DNA of 25,116 nucleotides from an uncultured Clostridia bacterium. GTDB lineage: Bacteria; Bacillota; Clostridia; Oscillospirales; Acutalibacteraceae. A program made the translations under genes and the position numbers. Below, piece after piece: positions 16,018 to 24,558 of this stretch. A model generated the notes under the pieces. It was not told where the DNA came from and did not search any database. It worked only from the letters and a program-made list of their open reading frames with translations. Positions within the stretch are counted from its first letter, which is position 1. Each line of letters starts with the position of its first letter. The DNA is taken from contig CANRDH010000006.1 of the NCBI GenBank assembly GCA_947629295.1, positions 1 to 25,116 on the forward strand. The letters are read 5' to 3'.

Positions 16018-18609
16018 TTAATCTTCAATTCCATAATATGTCATATTGGTAAATTTAAGTCTTTTGCTTCCTTTGAAAGGTCTTGTGCTGAATTTTCCCC
16101 TTATAATCCTGCCGTCACTCATATATATTACCCCCTTGCCCTCTGCTGAGCCTTTCGAGAATATTCCCGTATATCTATGGTCGCAGAATAATACCGTTCC
16201 CCTGCCCTCAGGGATCCCTTTAGAAAGACAGCCTGTATATTTTCCGTCGGCATAATCCATATCAATAGCATATTCGGGAGCAATTCTGTACTTTTCATAT
16301 TCCGTACCACTTAGACGGTCACATTCGGGAAGATTATCAAGACTTTTATAAAATACCTGCATGGTCTTTTCAGGTATGTCATTTTTGAATATACCCTCAA
16401 ATTCCTTTTCACACTCGCCGTTATAAGAACATCCCATTCCGTTTCTTTTGCCATCTGTCATATTTCCGAAATATACTATTGTATTATCCTCAGAATATTC
16501 ACACATATATGTAAGTATATTATCACCGTATATACATTTTCTCCTTACCCTGCCGTCATATACCTCATTTATTCTGCCATGGCGTTTGCCGTCTTTAAAC
16601 TCTCCCACATATCTTGCAATACCGTTTTCATAGAGTATTCCGCAACCGCTGTAAAAATCGTTTTCCCACATTCCGGAATATATAACCTCGTCTCCGTTAT
16701 ATTCCGTTCCGATACCGCAGCGCATACCGTTTTTGAATTCTCCGATATAAACCTGTACTCCGTTTCTGTACAGCTTTCCGCTGCCCTCATAAACTGAATT
16801 TACAAAGCTGCCGTCATATACCTTTTCTCCGTTTACATATTCGACTCCCCTTCCGTTTCTGTGCATATTGCTCCATTCACCGCAGTATACAAGATGGCTG
16901 TCTCCGTCATATTCGTTGAAAATGCCCGTGGGCTCACCGTCAGCAAAGCGTCCTTCAACATATGCCCCGCCTTCAAAAAACAATCTGCCCGCACCGTTAT
17001 ACATATTATTTGAAAAACCGCCCATATATATAAGCTGTCCTGTACGGTCGGCAAGGATGCATTTGCCTTCTGCTTTACCGTTTTTAAAGTAACCTCTCAA
17101 AATAGCGCCGTTATCAAGATAAAGTATACCCTTTCCGTTATATTGATTGTCTTTCCACTCACCGCTATAGCATACTGAGCCGTCGGCATTGTAGGATATT
17201 CCCGAGCCGACCCTGACATTATCCTCATATCCTCCCACATACAGCATATTTCCTTCACTGTCAAATTGGGTACCTGTGCCGAGAAATATGCCGTCCTTAT
17301 ATTTTCCTATAAAGAAATTATCTCCTTCAGTCGAATATGTAACACCTGCGCCGTTTCTCTTTCCTTCCTTTGTTTTTCCAAGATAAACAAGCTTTCCTTC
17401 ATTATCAAAGCTTGCACCTATTCCCGTGGCTTCGTTATCATGCCAACTTCCGATATAAACACTTCCGTCATTAGGAGAAAAGGCTATTCCCATGCCTTCA
17501 CGTCTATTTTGCTTCCACGATCCTACATAGCATAGCTTTCCGGATTTATAGTAATATACTCCGAAGCCGTCACGCTTGTCCTCCTTATAGCCCCCCTCAT
17601 AGGCTGTTCTCCCGTCAGACATTGTCGTTCTTCCGACACCGCTGCGTTTATCGTCTGTAACATTTCCGTAGTAGTAATACTTACTGTCTCCCGATTCGAT
17701 TATAAGCTTTTCCGTGTTTTCATACGGACATTCGCTTGTAAATGTGCAGGATGAATTATCACTGTCGGAATCATCTGCTTTTTCGCTCAGATCAGACAGC
17801 GGACTTTTTTCATTTGTTTCGTTGCCAGCCACAGAAACAGCATCCTCCAAAGAATTTATCCTGTCATACAAGCTGCTCTCATCATCATCTGAGTATTCAT
17901 CGGATTTCTTATTCTCATTAAGCTCAATGTCATTTATGTCAAATGCCGGCTCAAAAATCTCAATAACCTCCGGTGAGTTTTCACTTTCAAGCATTTTATC
18001 AAGCTCTGTCTGCCGCAACACAGACTCCGGCTCATTACAGAAATAATAGCTTCCGCTGTTTGTACGGCAGAATATCTGCGGCTCTCCGCAAATATGATTC
18101 AATCTCTCCGTTAGTCCCTTATCTACCACCTGTTCAAACGGATATAGAACATCAGTCAAGCCGTTACTTTTTCTGACCAGAACGCTTCTTTCTCCGTCAG
18201 ACGAGGGCGTAACGGTGCAAATCGGGTTTTTCCTGTCATTTTTGGAGTAAAACTCAACTCTCAGAAGATTATGAGAATTATCGTAATACGCCTTTTTATA
18301 AGGATGTCTTTCCTTATCCACAGTTTCCACGTAATAACCGTCCTCACTTATAACGGAATATTCCGCAAGCTGCGAGCCGATAAGCTTTTTCCATTTCAGA
18401 GGCTTACCCTCCTCCATATTATATGAGCAGCGATAAATCGTACCCATAATATTATAGGTACTGCGATTCTTCTGTTTGTTTCGTGTTTCAAAAAATTTCT
18501 GCCGTATATTGCTGAGAATATCCCCTCCGTCCTGAGTTTCAAACTCTTTATGGTATATTCCGTAATAAATAAGCTCTCTGTCAGCCTTTTGAAACAATTT
18601 GTAATCCAT
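16018..18609 (-). CDS. Large MORN-repeat protein
   Basis: An 863-residue protein with no signal peptide or membrane helix, so apparently cytosolic. Residues 1-210 form a Tyr/Lys-rich N-terminal region I cannot assign; 215-300 is an acidic Ser/Asp/Glu linker; from about 312 to the end run some 20 MORN-type repeats of about 23 residues (consensus YxGxWxxxxxxGxGxxYxxxGxx), several degenerate near 700-770. MORN repeats elsewhere bind lipids or proteins and act as scaffolds or phosphoinositide-interacting modules. No enzyme domain is visible. It is co-transcribed with the HAD hydrolase from the promoter at 18643-18671. Function unknown. Confidence 0.88.
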   Translation of the reverse strand: MDYKLFQKADRELIYYGIYHKEFETQDGGDILSNIRQKFFETRNKQKNRSTYNIMGTIYRCSYNMEEGKPLKWKKLIGSQLAEYSVISEDGYYVETVDKERHPYKKAYYDNSHNLLRVEFYSKNDRKNPICTVTPSSDGERSVLVRKSNGLTDVLYPFEQVVDKGLTERLNHICGEPQIFCRTNSGSYYFCNEPESVLRQTELDKMLESENSPEVIEIFEPAFDINDIELNENKKSDEYSDDDESSLYDRINSLEDAVSVAGNETNEKSPLSDLSEKADDSDSDNSSCTFTSECPYENTEKLIIESGDSKYYYYGNVTDDKRSGVGRTTMSDGRTAYEGGYKEDKRDGFGVYYYKSGKLCYVGSWKQNRREGMGIAFSPNDGSVYIGSWHDNEATGIGASFDNEGKLVYLGKTKEGKRNGAGVTYSTEGDNFFIGKYKDGIFLGTGTQFDSEGNMLYVGGYEDNVRVGSGISYNADGSVCYSGEWKDNQYNGKGILYLDNGAILRGYFKNGKAEGKCILADRTGQLIYMGGFSNNMYNGAGRLFFEGGAYVEGRFADGEPTGIFNEYDGDSHLVYCGEWSNMHRNGRGVEYVNGEKVYDGSFVNSVYEGSGKLYRNGVQVYIGEFKNGMRCGIGTEYNGDEVIYSGMWENDFYSGCGILYENGIARYVGEFKDGKRHGRINEVYDGRVRRKCIYGDNILTYMCEYSEDNTIVYFGNMTDGKRNGMGCSYNGECEKEFEGIFKNDIPEKTMQVFYKSLDNLPECDRLSGTEYEKYRIAPEYAIDMDYADGKYTGCLSKGIPEGRGTVLFCDHRYTGIFSKGSAEGKGVIYMSDGRIIRGKFSTRPFKGSKRLKFTNMTYYGIED

Positions 18610-18642
18610 AGCTATGTTCCTTTCATGCTTTATACTTTATTT

Positions 18643-18671
18643 ATCATACAATAATTCCCGATTTTTTGCAA
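18643..18671 (-). promoter_or_regulatory. Promoter of the MORN-HAD operon
   Basis: Minus strand: TTGCAA (18671-18666), exactly 17 bases, TATGAT (18648-18643), giving a short leader of about 27 bases. Confidence 0.65.
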
Positions 18672-18922
18672 GAAAAAGAGGCAGAAAACATAAATACATC
18701 GCTGTTATCATAAGTAACATCAATACTCGTTTCAGTTCTCTTTTGATTTTACTCTTTCTTTGCGATTTAGGTGTTTATCTTTTCTGATATTGGCGCGTTA
18801 TATATTTGACTCATATTTTGCCTAAGTCATTATTGGTTTTTCACTTTACATTGTAACACAAGCCGACAATATGAGTATGTCTTTTTTTGTAATTTGATGA
18901 CATTTCATTATACAACTTAGCA
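18672..18922. other. AT-rich intergenic stretch, no gene seen
   Basis: About 250 bases between the MORN promoter and the glycosyltransferase terminator. I find no open frame with a ribosome site, no RNA fold I recognise and no repeat beyond short chance palindromes such as TGACT/AGTCA near 18800-18825. Confidence 0.5.
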
Positions 18923-18961
18923 TAAAAAGAGTAGCTGCCGCACAATGACAGTGCAGCAGCT
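18923..18961 (-). terminator. Terminator of the glycosyltransferase gene
   Basis: An 11-bp stem (18933-18943 with 18951-18961, one T-G wobble on the minus strand) with a 7-base loop, followed by CTTTTTA on the minus strand. Confidence 0.75.
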
Positions 18962-18968
18962 TCGTTTA

Positions 18969-19907
18969 TCACGGCTTATAAAACCACGGTACGGTTTTCC
19001 AAATTAGAATTTTATTTCGTAGATCGGCAGTTGTATATTTTGAAAAGTCAAGATATCTGTCGTAGCCCTTATTTTTCATAAGCTTCTTGATTGATGAAGC
19101 CCTGAAGCCCTCAGATAAAAGCTTATCTATGCAATTCATAATAATGGACGGAAGCTTTTGGTATTCCAGTGCCTCAAGGAGAACCATGTCGTCCTTATGA
19201 TATTCTTTAGCAGACGAAAATACCTTTATCATTGCATCCAGACGCTCAAAACAATTATTGCCTGCGCATGGTGTATCCTTAACAGATTCGTTAAGATAAT
19301 CCCTTTCGGGATTTATTTTTGAAAATGCAACCTTTGGCGAGCGTAAAAGAGCGTTGTAGATAAATGCCTCCGCATAGCCCAATCTGCAATCCTCGTAAAA
19401 GTGTATTTCGTTATCTATGAGAAATTGTCTGTTGAACATCACAGCGGTAAAATCCATTACTATCGAAGAACGTATAAGGCTGACGGCTACATCCGCACCT
19501 GTCACTCCGTCCGAAATAAGTATTCTGTTGCCTTGATTGGTTTCAGGGGCGGCAAATATAAAATCAGCAGACTTTTCCTCCGCAAGAGAAAAATATTCGA
19601 AAATGTAATTCTTATAAAGTCTTGATGGATAAACAAACGTGATGTATTTTCCGCTTGCCTTATATATACCCGTATTCAAGGCGGAGCTTACTGTTCCTCC
19701 ACCGCTTTGTATAACATAGCCCGATAGACCCCTATTCTTTATAACATTCAGAACATCCAGTACTCCTCCGTCAGAGGAATCCATGTCTATAACTATAAAT
19801 TCTATCTTAATATTTTCATTTTCCGCCGACAGTTTTTCAATTACAGCGGAGGTCCTTGACTTATTATTTTTTGTAGGTATTATCACCGATATATCACTTT
19901 TTGCCAT
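18969..19907 (-). CDS. Glycosyltransferase family 2-like protein with altered DxD site
   Basis: The N-terminal part is a GT-A fold: DISVIIPTKNN (5-15), FIVIDMDSSDGG (37-48), and NTGIYKASGKYITF (78-91). The segment that in active GT2 enzymes carries the metal-binding DxD reads FVYPSRL (91-97), so the acidic pair is missing. The remaining residues include a DCRLGYAEAF stretch like the acceptor-binding loop, then an unassigned helical C-terminus. The 312 residues have no membrane helix. It could be an active variant or a degenerate relative; the product is unknown. It lies 117 bases downstream of glmM and has its own extended -10 promoter, though read-through from glmM is possible because no good terminator separates them. 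Confidence 0.8.
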   Translation of the reverse strand: MAKSDISVIIPTKNNKSRTSAVIEKLSAENENIKIEFIVIDMDSSDGGVLDVLNVIKNRGLSGYVIQSGGGTVSSALNTGIYKASGKYITFVYPSRLYKNYIFEYFSLAEEKSADFIFAAPETNQGNRILISDGVTGADVAVSLIRSSIVMDFTAVMFNRQFLIDNEIHFYEDCRLGYAEAFIYNALLRSPKVAFSKINPERDYLNESVKDTPCAGNNCFERLDAMIKVFSSAKEYHKDDMVLLEALEYQKLPSIIMNCIDKLLSEGFRASSIKKLMKNKGYDRYLDFSKYTTADLRNKILIWKTVPWFYKP

Positions 19908-19937
19908 AATATTACAGCTCCAAATTCATTTGTATTT

Positions 19938-19946
19938 ATTATAGCA
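19938..19946 (-). promoter_or_regulatory. Possible glycosyltransferase promoter (extended -10)
   Basis: Minus-strand TGCTATAAT (19946-19938), a perfect extended -10, about 30 bases upstream of the start. There is no good -35 box. Confidence 0.45.
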
Positions 19947-20024
19947 CATATGATTTGAAAATTCGGTAAAATCGATATAGAAATTTAATAATTTTAAATT
20001 ATCACATTTGGTAATCTTGCACAA

Positions 20025-21407
20025 CTATTCCCCAATTTCACTTTTTATAATATCGGCAGTTTCATTTGCAAGCTTTTCTATTACTGATTTATCGCTTCCT
20101 TCGATCATTACGCGGACAAGAGGTTCTGTACCCGACATACGCACAAGTATTCTGCCCTTCTCGCCAAGCTCTTTTGCAACCTCTGCGATTTTTTCGGAAA
20201 TAACCGCATTAGTACCGAATCCGAGCTTACCCTCAGGTGTGATTTTAACATTAACAAGTACCTGCGGGTATCTTGTCATAAGTGTGGAAATACTTGAAAG
20301 CTTAGCCTTTCTGCGGTTTATAATACTGAGAAGCTGTGCGGCTGTAAGCTGTCCGTCACCTGTTGTTGCATAATTCAGGAAAATAACATGACCCGATTGT
20401 TCACCGCCTAAATTATATCCATCCTTCAGCATTTCCTCAAGAACATATCTGTCGCCGACATCAGTGGAAACAAAGTTCAGCCCATTGTCTTTGCAAAAAA
20501 TCCCGAACCCCATATTGGACATAACCGTTCCAACCACTGTTCTCTTGTTTAGTTTATTGTGTGAAGCAAGATCAAGGGAACATATTGCCATTATGAAGTC
20601 GCCGTCAATCATATTGCCGTTTTCGTCGACAGCAAGACACCTGTCGGCGTCTCCGTCAAATGCTACACCGAGATCAAGCTTGTTTTCCACAACAAAGCTT
20701 TTCAATGCCTCCATATGTGTAGAACCGCATTTATAATTTATATTAATACCATCGGGCTTGTCGGCAAGCATATGACATTTTGCTCCGAGCTTTGTAAACA
20801 GTTTTTCGGCAGTTACAGACGATGAGCCATTAGAACAATCTATTGCTATATTCATTCCGTCAAGACGGTAATCAACGGTTTCAATTATGTGGTTTATATA
20901 ATCGTCGACAGCCGTATCAGAATGCGTAACCCTGCCTATGCCCATACCCGTCGGCTGCGGATACGGTTTTTCATTGTCAAGAACAATTTTTTCTATCTCA
21001 TCCTCAAGAGCATCAGGCAGCTTATATCCGTTGGATGAAAAAATCTTGATTCCGTTATATTCAAATGGATTATGCGATGCGGATATCATTATTCCTGCAT
21101 CGGCATTATATTTCTTTACAAGAAACGCCACTGTCGGAGTCGGTACTGCACCAAGCAATACAACATCCGCACCGACCGAACAAAGTCCCGCAATAAGCGC
21201 GCCCTCAAGCATATCTGAGGAAATTCTTGTATCCTTTCCTATAATCACCTTAGGATGCTTTCCTGATGTACTGTCTGTAAGAACCATAGCTGCCGCTCTT
21301 CCTATATTCATAGCAAGCTCTATGGTCAGTTCCGTATTCGCTACACCTCTCGCACCGTCTGTACCGAACAATCTGTTTTTGTGAGTAACTTCCGCTGTTC
21401 TGCCCAT
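20025..21407 (-). CDS. glmM: Phosphoglucosamine mutase GlmM
   Basis: GlmM converts glucosamine-6-phosphate to glucosamine-1-phosphate, the entry to UDP-GlcNAc and so to peptidoglycan. The 460-residue protein has FGTDGARG (14-21), the phosphoserine loop ISASHNP (108-114, catalytic S111), the metal-binding DGDADR loop, the GGEQSGH sugar-binding loop and RMSGTEPLVRVM near the C-terminus; all are intact. I chose the ATG at 21407 with AGGAG 9 bases upstream; an in-frame ATG at 21434 would add nine residues and overlap the gene before. It lies 23 bases after the TsaD-like gene with no terminator between, so it belongs to the tyrS operon. Confidence 0.96.
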   Translation of the reverse strand: MGRTAEVTHKNRLFGTDGARGVANTELTIELAMNIGRAAAMVLTDSTSGKHPKVIIGKDTRISSDMLEGALIAGLCSVGADVVLLGAVPTPTVAFLVKKYNADAGIMISASHNPFEYNGIKIFSSNGYKLPDALEDEIEKIVLDNEKPYPQPTGMGIGRVTHSDTAVDDYINHIIETVDYRLDGMNIAIDCSNGSSSVTAEKLFTKLGAKCHMLADKPDGININYKCGSTHMEALKSFVVENKLDLGVAFDGDADRCLAVDENGNMIDGDFIMAICSLDLASHNKLNKRTVVGTVMSNMGFGIFCKDNGLNFVSTDVGDRYVLEEMLKDGYNLGGEQSGHVIFLNYATTGDGQLTAAQLLSIINRRKAKLSSISTLMTRYPQVLVNVKITPEGKLGFGTNAVISEKIAEVAKELGEKGRILVRMSGTEPLVRVMIEGSDKSVIEKLANETADIIKSEIGE

Positions 21408-21430
21408 AACTGAATTCTCCTTTAAAATTT

Positions 21431-22378
21431 TCATATTCTGTTATTATTTTTATGTTTACAATGACACAAAAATGCAGTCCCCGAGGCATTATCTGCCGAT
21501 AATTCAGGCTTTGCAAAATATGCGTCAAGTTTTTTTTCAAAATTATTCTTTATTATGCTGTTAGACATAACCCCTCCCGAAAACACAACAGGCAACCCCC
21601 TGTATTTTTCAAGAAGCTTAAAACACATTTCTTCTATTGTCTTTTCTACATATTTAAGACATAATGCACTTATAAATTCTTTAGATTTACCTGCACTGTA
21701 TGCATTGCGGCAAATATTTTCAATGCCTGAAAGGCAGCAGTCAGCACCCTTTAGCGTTGCTTTTGCATTAAGATTTTCGGTATTTCTAAGAGCAAGCTCT
21801 TCAAGCCCCTTTCCGCACGGGAATGATAGACCGAGCATAACGCCTATTCTGTCTATAAGCTGTCCCGCATTGAGGTCAAGAGTGCGGGCAACTATTTCGG
21901 TATTTATGATAGTTTCAACGTCGGGAGAAACAAGTACTGCCTCTGTCGTTCCTCCCGATATGTGGAATGCTAAAAATTGCTCTTTCAAAAGCTCTGTTTT
22001 ATCCGCTGAATATAATGCCGCGGCAATATGATTGCTCTGGTGCGAAAACTTATACAGCGGTACTTTCAAAACATCTGCTAAAATTTCAGCACTGCTCGTT
22101 CCTACCGTAAAGCATGGCATATACGAGCCCTCAATATCACGGGGCCGCGAGGATACGCCTATCGCCTCTATGCCTCCGTTAAAACCTTCAAGGAGCTCCC
22201 TTATTACCTGAGGAAGCTGTCTGACATGGTGAAAGACAGCGTCGCTTTGGCGCAGACCGCATTCGCCGCTTTTTACGGGTAAAAGCTTTTTTCTGAAAAG
22301 CATTGTACCGTAATCACTGTTATAAAGAGACGCCGAGGTGGTATAGTTGCTTGTATCTATCCCCAGAAAATACGGCAT
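21431..22378 (-). CDS. TsaD/Kae1-like (peptidase M22 family) protein
   Basis: A 315-residue ASKHA-fold protein related to TsaD, the tRNA threonylcarbamoyladenosine transferase. It has GIDTSNYTTSA (6-16), the metal ligands H113 and H117 (SHQSNH) and D296, FHISGGTTE (138-146, where TsaD usually has SGGHT), DLNAGQLIDRIG (168-179) and SGGVMSN (267-273). It is somewhat shorter than usual TsaD and diverged, and from memory Clostridia carry such a paralogue beside nusB in addition to true TsaD. Its own substrate is therefore unknown. The ATG overlaps the nusB stop by one base (TAATG), which implies translational coupling. Confidence 0.85.
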   Translation of the reverse strand: MPYFLGIDTSNYTTSASLYNSDYGTMLFRKKLLPVKSGECGLRQSDAVFHHVRQLPQVIRELLEGFNGGIEAIGVSSRPRDIEGSYMPCFTVGTSSAEILADVLKVPLYKFSHQSNHIAAALYSADKTELLKEQFLAFHISGGTTEAVLVSPDVETIINTEIVARTLDLNAGQLIDRIGVMLGLSFPCGKGLEELALRNTENLNAKATLKGADCCLSGIENICRNAYSAGKSKEFISALCLKYVEKTIEEMCFKLLEKYRGLPVVFSGGVMSNSIIKNNFEKKLDAYFAKPELSADNASGTAFLCHCKHKNNNRI

Positions 22379-22827
22379 TATTCTTCACCGCTTTTCATTT
22401 CAAGCTGTTTCGATACAGAACCCAGCACACCGTTTACAAAAGAGCCGTCTGCGGGTGTTGCATATTCATTTGCAAGCTCAACAGCCTCATTTATCGAAAC
22501 GCCAACCGGTATATCATCCCGATAAAGCATTTCATAAACAGCAATACGCATTATCGTAAGCGCTACCTTTGATACACGGCTTTTCTTCCAGCTTTTCAGA
22601 TTTGATTCAATACAGCCGTCTATTTCACCAAGATTTTCCTCAACACCACTTACAAGCTCCTTTGTATACTTACCGATTTCAGCATCCCTTGCATCCTTTG
22701 CGTCCTCAATGATGACATCCATACTGTCCTTTTGAAAAATCTGCTCAAACAAAAGGTAAAAAGCCTGCTTTCTTTCTTCGCGGCGGCCTGATTTTTTAGC
22801 TTCTCTGTTCTTAGAATTATCGCTCAT
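22378..22827 (-). CDS. nusB: Transcription antitermination factor NusB
   Basis: NusB binds boxA RNA with NusE (ribosomal protein S10) to keep RNA polymerase going on rRNA operons. The 149 residues show the family pattern: RREERKQAFYLLFEQ (15-29), the helix containing VALTIMRIAVYEML (88-101), IPVGVSINEAVELA (106-119) and FVNGVLG (130-136). The Lys/Arg-rich N-terminus fits RNA binding. I chose the ATG at 22827 behind AAGGGA; an in-frame ATG at 22851 would overlap tyrS. It is 23 bases downstream of tyrS and coupled to the next gene. Confidence 0.94.
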   Translation of the reverse strand: MSDNSKNREAKKSGRREERKQAFYLLFEQIFQKDSMDVIIEDAKDARDAEIGKYTKELVSGVEENLGEIDGCIESNLKSWKKSRVSKVALTIMRIAVYEMLYRDDIPVGVSINEAVELANEYATPADGSFVNGVLGSVSKQLEMKSGEE

Positions 22828-22850
22828 AGCAATTTTCCCTTTCATACACA

Positions 22851-24083
22851 TTACTTGATATAGCTTACCTTATGAAATACCTTCTTGCCCTTTTTGATGA
22901 CTATATAGCCCTTTTCGGCAAATGCATCGGCGGTGATTTCAGCCTTTTCGTCTGTAACCTTTACATCGTCCACTGCGATTCCGTTTTGCTTGATAAGTCT
23001 GCGTGCCTCTGCCTTTGAGGGTACAAGTTTAACAAGGAAGAGAAGATCTATAAGACCTATTTTCCCCTCCGTTAAGTCTGAGCAGGTGATTTCACTTGAG
23101 GGCATATCATCAGAATCTGTTTTGGACGAGAAGAGTGACCTTGCCGTATTCAATGCCTTTGTTGCTTCTTCATCACCGTGAACCAGCTTTGTAAGCTCAT
23201 AAGCAAGAATTTCCTTTGCCTTATTGAGCTCACTGCCCTCCCATTTTTCCATTGCTTCAATTTCCTCAATCGGAACAAAGGTGAGCATTTTAAGACATTT
23301 TATCACCTCTGCGTCCCCGACATTTCTCCAGTACTGGAAGAAATCATAGGGACTCGTTTTCTCAGGATCAAGCCATACAGCCCCTTTTTCGGTTTTACCC
23401 ATTTTCTTTCCCTCAGAATTAAGAAGAAGGCTGATTGTCATAGCATAAGAATCCTTGCCAAGCTTGCGGCGTATAAGCTCCGTACCGCCGAGCATATTGC
23501 TCCACTGGTCGTCACCGCCGAATTGCAGATTACAGCCATATCTTTTAAAAAGCGAATAAAAATCATAGCTTTGCATTATCATATAGTTAAATTCAAGAAA
23601 ACTGAGTCCTCTTTCCATTCTGAGCTTATAACATTCAGCTGCAAGCATACGATTTACGCTGAAGCAGGCTCCAACCTCCCTGAGAAGCTCAACATAGTTA
23701 AGCTCAAGAAGCCAATCGGCATTATTTACAATAAGCGCCTTACCGTCCGAAAAGTCAATGAAGCGGCTCATCTGTTTTTTGAAACATTCGCAGTTATGCA
23801 TTATATCCTCTTTAGTAAGCATTTTTCTCATATCTGTCTTACCGGTAGGGTCGCCTATCAGTCCCGTTCCCCCTCCGAGGAGTGCTATCGGCTTATTTCC
23901 CGCCATTTGCAGTCTTTTCATGAGGCAAAGCGCCATAAAGTGACCTACATGAAGACTGTCAGCCGTAGGGTCAAAGCCTATATAAAATACTGCATTTCCT
24001 GAATTGACAAGCTCCCTTACTTTTTCCTCATCTGTTGTCTGCGCTATCAGACCTCTTCTTTGAAGCTCCTCATATACTCCCAT
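22851..24083 (-). CDS. tyrS: Tyrosyl-tRNA synthetase
   Basis: TyrS charges tRNA-Tyr with tyrosine. The 410-residue class I synthetase has the HIGH motif as HVGH (45-48), the tyrosine pocket around YMIMQSYD (167-174), QFGGDDQW (187-194), and the KMSKS motif as KMGKT (227-231). A C-terminal S4-like RNA-binding domain follows (about 340-410, SKAEARRLIKQNGI). It is full length. The ATG at 24083 has AAGGA 9-10 bases upstream. It is first in an operon with nusB, the TsaD-like gene and glmM, controlled by the tyrosine T-box in its leader. Confidence 0.97.
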   Translation of the reverse strand: MGVYEELQRRGLIAQTTDEEKVRELVNSGNAVFYIGFDPTADSLHVGHFMALCLMKRLQMAGNKPIALLGGGTGLIGDPTGKTDMRKMLTKEDIMHNCECFKKQMSRFIDFSDGKALIVNNADWLLELNYVELLREVGACFSVNRMLAAECYKLRMERGLSFLEFNYMIMQSYDFYSLFKRYGCNLQFGGDDQWSNMLGGTELIRRKLGKDSYAMTISLLLNSEGKKMGKTEKGAVWLDPEKTSPYDFFQYWRNVGDAEVIKCLKMLTFVPIEEIEAMEKWEGSELNKAKEILAYELTKLVHGDEEATKALNTARSLFSSKTDSDDMPSSEITCSDLTEGKIGLIDLLFLVKLVPSKAEARRLIKQNGIAVDDVKVTDEKAEITADAFAEKGYIVIKKGKKVFHKVSYIK

Positions 24084-24119
24084 TGAATTTCATCCTTTCA
24101 GAAATTATTTCGGGGGAAT

Positions 24120-24385
24120 AAAAAAACGCCCCCTGATTTAACAGAGGGCGACCATAACCGCTGTACCACCTCAATTTACCGCCGCCTCGCGACAACGGCC
24201 TTTACGGGTACGCGTTACATACCCTTGCGCTTTAACGGGCGCAAAACGGATAAGGCTACTTAATAATACTATTGTTAACCCATCGGCTCAAAGATGTATT
24301 TCTGCCGACACCGACGAATATTTGCACCAACCATATTCTCTCTGCGGACGGAACTTCGGCATACTTCTTCTTATCATAGCTGTTA
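24120..24385 (-). promoter_or_regulatory. T-box riboswitch, tyrosine specific, tyrS leader
   Basis: Read on the minus strand. Stem I pairs TGCCGA with TCGGCA above an internal loop whose 3' side carries UAC, a Tyr codon (24298-24296), followed by A; below it AAGA pairs with TCTT. An AGAGA bulge region and a distal hairpin (AATAT/ATATT) are also present. The T-box element itself, AATTGAGGTGGTACAGCGG, lies at 24177-24159; its TGGT can pair with the ACCA end of uncharged tRNA-Tyr. The terminator follows: CGCCCTCTG/CAGGGGGCG (24150-24142 with 24135-24127, one wobble) and a run of U. Uncharged tRNA-Tyr would favour the antiterminator and expression. Confidence 0.92.
24127..24150 (-). terminator. 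T-box intrinsic terminator
   Basis: A 9-bp GC-rich stem with a 6-base loop (24136-24141), followed on the minus strand by seven T residues. It is the off-state hairpin of the tyrS T-box; its 5' arm lies just downstream of the antiterminator element. Confidence 0.88.
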
Positions 24386-24391
24386 AGGAAT

Positions 24392-24420
24392 AGTATAACT
24401 TTTTTCCATAATTTTGTCAA
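24392..24420 (-). promoter_or_regulatory. Promoter of the tyrS operon
   Basis: Minus strand: TTGACA (24420-24415), exactly 17 bases, TATACT (24397-24392). It places the start near 24385, giving a leader of about 300 bases that spans the T-box. Confidence 0.82.
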
Positions 24421-24479
24421 CCCCGCTGCGCAGCAAAATTATACATTTCTATATTTTTGTCTTTTTTGATAACGGAGCC

Positions 24480-24515
24480 AAAAAAGATTCGCAGAACAAG
24501 ATATTCTGCGAATCT
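24480..24515 (-). terminator. Terminator of groL
   Basis: A perfect 11-bp stem (24485-24495 with 24505-24515), 9-base loop, followed by TTTTT on the minus strand, 43 bases after the groL stop. Confidence 0.88.
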
Positions 24516-24558
24516 GCTATAAAAATTATGAAAGAAGGAGTTATAACTATTTATGCTG

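Noticed and set aside
18672..18922. A possible small RNA or short gene in the AT-rich gap
   Set aside because: No ribosome site with an open frame and no stable fold could be seen; only chance short palindromes.
23178..24002. A 274-codon open frame on the plus strand opposite tyrS
   Set aside because: It is a shadow of the strongly conserved tyrS gene; no ribosome site, no recognisable product.
24411..24440. Inverted repeat ATTTTG...CAAAAT around CTGCGCAG upstream of the tyrS promoter
   Set aside because: It overlaps the -35 region, but the arms are short and AT-rich; without a conserved copy elsewhere I cannot call it an operator or terminator.
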